Below are positions 14,814 through 15,819 of a stretch of 15,819 nucleotides of DNA, piece after piece. The notes beneath the pieces were generated by a model. It saw only the letters and a list, made by a program, of their open reading frames with translations, was not told the DNA's origin and made no database searches. The DNA lies in contig JAITBO010000214.1 of the NCBI GenBank assembly GCA_031283505.1, positions 1 to 15,819 of the forward strand. Reading direction: 5' to 3'. The DNA is from Treponema sp. (GTDB lineage Bacteria; Spirochaetota; Spirochaetia; Treponematales; Breznakiellaceae). Within the stretch, counting starts at the first letter, position 1; every line of letters begins with the position of its first letter. The translations under genes and the position numbers were made by a program.

Positions 14814-15302
14814 CTACAAATACGCATACGCCGCTGCTATAAATATACCCAAAAGAGCCCCAATTACCACTTCCAGGGGAGTGTGCCCCTGCACTTCTTT
14901 GATCGGGTGATACTCAAGGCCAAACCGTTCTTCCAGATTCCGCCCCAGGGAGTTGAGGGATTTGCCCTGTATCCCCGATGAACGGCGGACCCCCATGGCA
15001 TCCCTCATTATAATGAGGGATGTAAAAAAAATGACCGCAAATAAATTCGATTGCAGTCCTTCTCTAATGGCTACCGAAGCCGTCATAGCCGAAACCAGGG
15101 CCGCGTGGCTTGAAGGCATCCCGCCGGTACGCCAGACAATGGTCATCAGAACCTCCCTGCCGTTTTTCCGGTTTGTCTTAAGCAGCAAAATCACCGTTTT
15201 AACCACCTGAGCGAGAAACCAGCTCGTAACCGCCGACAAAACTATGGGATTTTCGATAAAAACCTTGACTGATTCTGATCGGATCGACATTGCCATAGAC
15301 AT
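14814..15302 (-). CDS. DUF212 / divergent PAP2-family membrane protein (YuiD-like)
   Basis: This 162-residue membrane protein carries the DUF212 marks: GGMPSSHAALVSA (60-72), RDAMGVRRSSG (100-110) and QGHTPLEVVIGALLG (138-152). These correspond to the SSH and GHTP elements of acid phosphatase/PAP2 folds, in which a histidine attacks phosphate, so a lipid-phosphate or polyprenyl-phosphate phosphatase role is plausible but unproven. There are about four hydrophobic segments. Three ATGs cluster at 15302-15288 and none has a clear ribosome site, so the exact start is uncertain by a few codons. It is the first gene of the minus-strand operon leading into the Rnf-like genes. Confidence 0.8.
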   Translation of the reverse strand: MSMAMSIRSESVKVFIENPIVLSAVTSWFLAQVVKTVILLLKTNRKNGREVLMTIVWRTGGMPSSHAALVSAMTASVAIREGLQSNLFAVIFFTSLIIMRDAMGVRRSSGIQGKSLNSLGRNLEERFGLEYHPIKEVQGHTPLEVVIGALLGIFIAAAYAYL

Positions 15303-15424
15303 TATTATCTAACCATTGTCCAGGAATGTATAAAAGTCAAGGGTATTTCCGGGCCTCTCCAGGGCCTTGGCGCTTACTTTTTAACCGTTACAAAATCAGT
15401 CACCCCCGCGCTGCCGCGTACCTC

Positions 15425-15475
15425 GTCCGGGTCTGTGGAGGCTCCGGGGAGATAACTCCCCGGCTCTACCCGGAC
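15425..15475. repeat. Nested 51-bp hairpin upstream of the toxin-like gene
   Basis: The outer arms GTCCGGGT (15425-15432) and ACCCGGAC (15468-15475) enclose a perfect inner stem, CCGGGGAG-ataa-CTCCCCGG (15444-15463). Both stems are fully paired. There is no T run and no adjacent gene end for it to terminate. The rest of 15303-15533 shows nothing I can support as a gene. Confidence 0.65.
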
Positions 15476-15533
15476 ACCAGTTTTGTTTCCAGCACGCATC
15501 GACGGCAGGCCGGCGAGCGGGTAGACAAAAAGT

Positions 15534-15797
15534 ATGGAAGGCCGGGTACTATTCAGTCCTTCGGCGTTCAAACATCATGAAACCGGAGCTGACATCTATC
15601 GGGCCATTGAGACCAAAATCTACGAAGGCCGGATAAAGGGCCGGGACAACAAGTTCGCCGTTATCGGTTTCAACACTAAGGGAAACCCGATTGAAGTAAT
15701 GTACACCATCATCGGCAGCGGCAGCGTTTAGGTCTTCCATGCGATGAAGGCCCGTAAGGGCGTGATTGCTCAACTTGGCAGGCTGAATGGAGGCTAA
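15534..15797 (+). pseudogene. BrnT/DUF4258-like toxin gene with an in-frame stop
   Basis: From ATG 15534 the frame reads SPSAFKHHETGADIYRAIET, then KIYEGRIKGRDNKFAVIGF and GNPIEVMYTIIG. It hits TAG at 15729-15731 and continues in the same frame as VFHAMKARKGVIAQLG, to TAA at 15795-15797. The FKH...DI..AIE start, the GFDxxGNxxEVMY middle and the xVFHAMxAR end are the pattern of small RelE-fold toxins of the BrnT/DUF4258 type, frequent in treponemes. The stop sits just before VFHAM, where the family has a polar residue, so one codon change seems to have ended the gene. The truncated product (65 residues) would lack the conserved His and Arg of the last strand and is probably inactive. No good ribosome site is visible. 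An antitoxin-like frame starts two bases later. Confidence 0.6.
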
Positions 15798-15798
15798 C

Positions 15799-15819
15799 AT
15801 GGCATATATGACCGATGAA
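15799..15819 (+). CDS. Start of the probable cognate antitoxin (runs off the window)
   Basis: ATG 15799 follows the toxin-frame TAA by one base and has a GGAGG ribosome site five bases upstream (inside the toxin's last codons). Only seven codons (MAYMTDE) are in view, so the identity rests on position alone: toxin-then-antitoxin order with coupling is typical of BrnT/BrnA-like pairs. The intact ribosome site suggests the antitoxin may still be expressed. Confidence 0.5.

Noticed and set aside
15303..15345. TTGACT/TTAGAT as a promoter for the DUF212-Rnf operon
   Set aside because: The spacing (about 22 bp) is too long for a sigma70 promoter.
15425..15478. tRNA-like element (matching ends followed by ACCA)
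   Set aside because: Only 51 bases between the arms; there is no T-loop GGTTCGA or anticodon arm, so it is not a tRNA gene.
15374..15571. A 65-codon minus-strand open frame ending VTDFVTVKK
   Set aside because: It overlaps the toxin-like gene, has no ribosome site and much of it is just the GC-rich palindrome; no family recognised.
1..15819. CRISPR arrays, rRNA or intact mobile elements
   Set aside because: No regularly spaced direct repeats with unique spacers, no rRNA-like segments, and no complete transposase were seen on either strand.

Overview
The window reads as chromosomal DNA of a spirochaete of the genus Treponema, most likely the termite-gut group. This rests on recognition of families rather than a search: a small repeat-rich 'MSxDWLP' type protein family, an Rnf/Nqr-like operon headed by a DUF212 gene, and decayed transposase and toxin-antitoxin islands between housekeeping genes. 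Two compositional zones are visible. Roughly 1.6-5.0 kb is AT-rich, while 7.0-15.3 kb is GC-rich with dense CC/GG runs. The AT-rich catabolic block may therefore have been acquired separately.

Layout. (1) 1-1640 is a decayed accessory strip: the 3' end of an unknown + strand gene, a frameshifted and truncated minus-strand pseudogene, a 21-bp tandem repeat, a fragment of another coding sequence, and an IS630-type transposase remnant. (2) 1701-6501 is a small-molecule catabolic module. On the minus strand lie a TetR-family regulator (split by a frameshift), an acetoacetate-decarboxylase-like protein and a GntP-family permease. Divergent on the plus strand is a methylmalonate-semialdehyde-type dehydrogenase with a strong promoter and a palindromic candidate operator. 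Two stacked hairpins lie in the divergent spacer. (3) 6502-7037 has no gene but holds a perfect 9-bp hairpin and a 199-bp nested inverted repeat between convergent genes. (4) 7038-8906 encodes a GH57 / 4-alpha-glucanotransferase-like protein whose catalytic carboxylates look replaced. (5) 9065-15302 is a seven-gene minus-strand operon: DUF212 membrane protein, a large unrecognised membrane protein, then RnfC-, RnfD-, RnfG-, RnfE- and RnfA-like subunits, tightly packed with overlapping stops and starts. (6) The right edge has a BrnT/DUF4258-like toxin gene with one in-frame stop, followed by the first codons of its probable antitoxin.

The most interesting item is the Rnf-like operon. The folds of RnfC, D, E and A are recognisable, and RnfC keeps both 4Fe-4S motifs. 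By eye, however, the other redox ligands of canonical Rnf/Nqr are absent: the RnfC nucleotide/FMN motif, the covalent-FMN threonine motifs of RnfD and RnfG, and all four membrane cysteines of RnfA/RnfE. RnfB is also absent from the operon. If an alignment confirms this, the operon encodes a re-purposed, largely cofactor-stripped Rnf relative. All functional calls come from reading the translated sequence; no database search was run.
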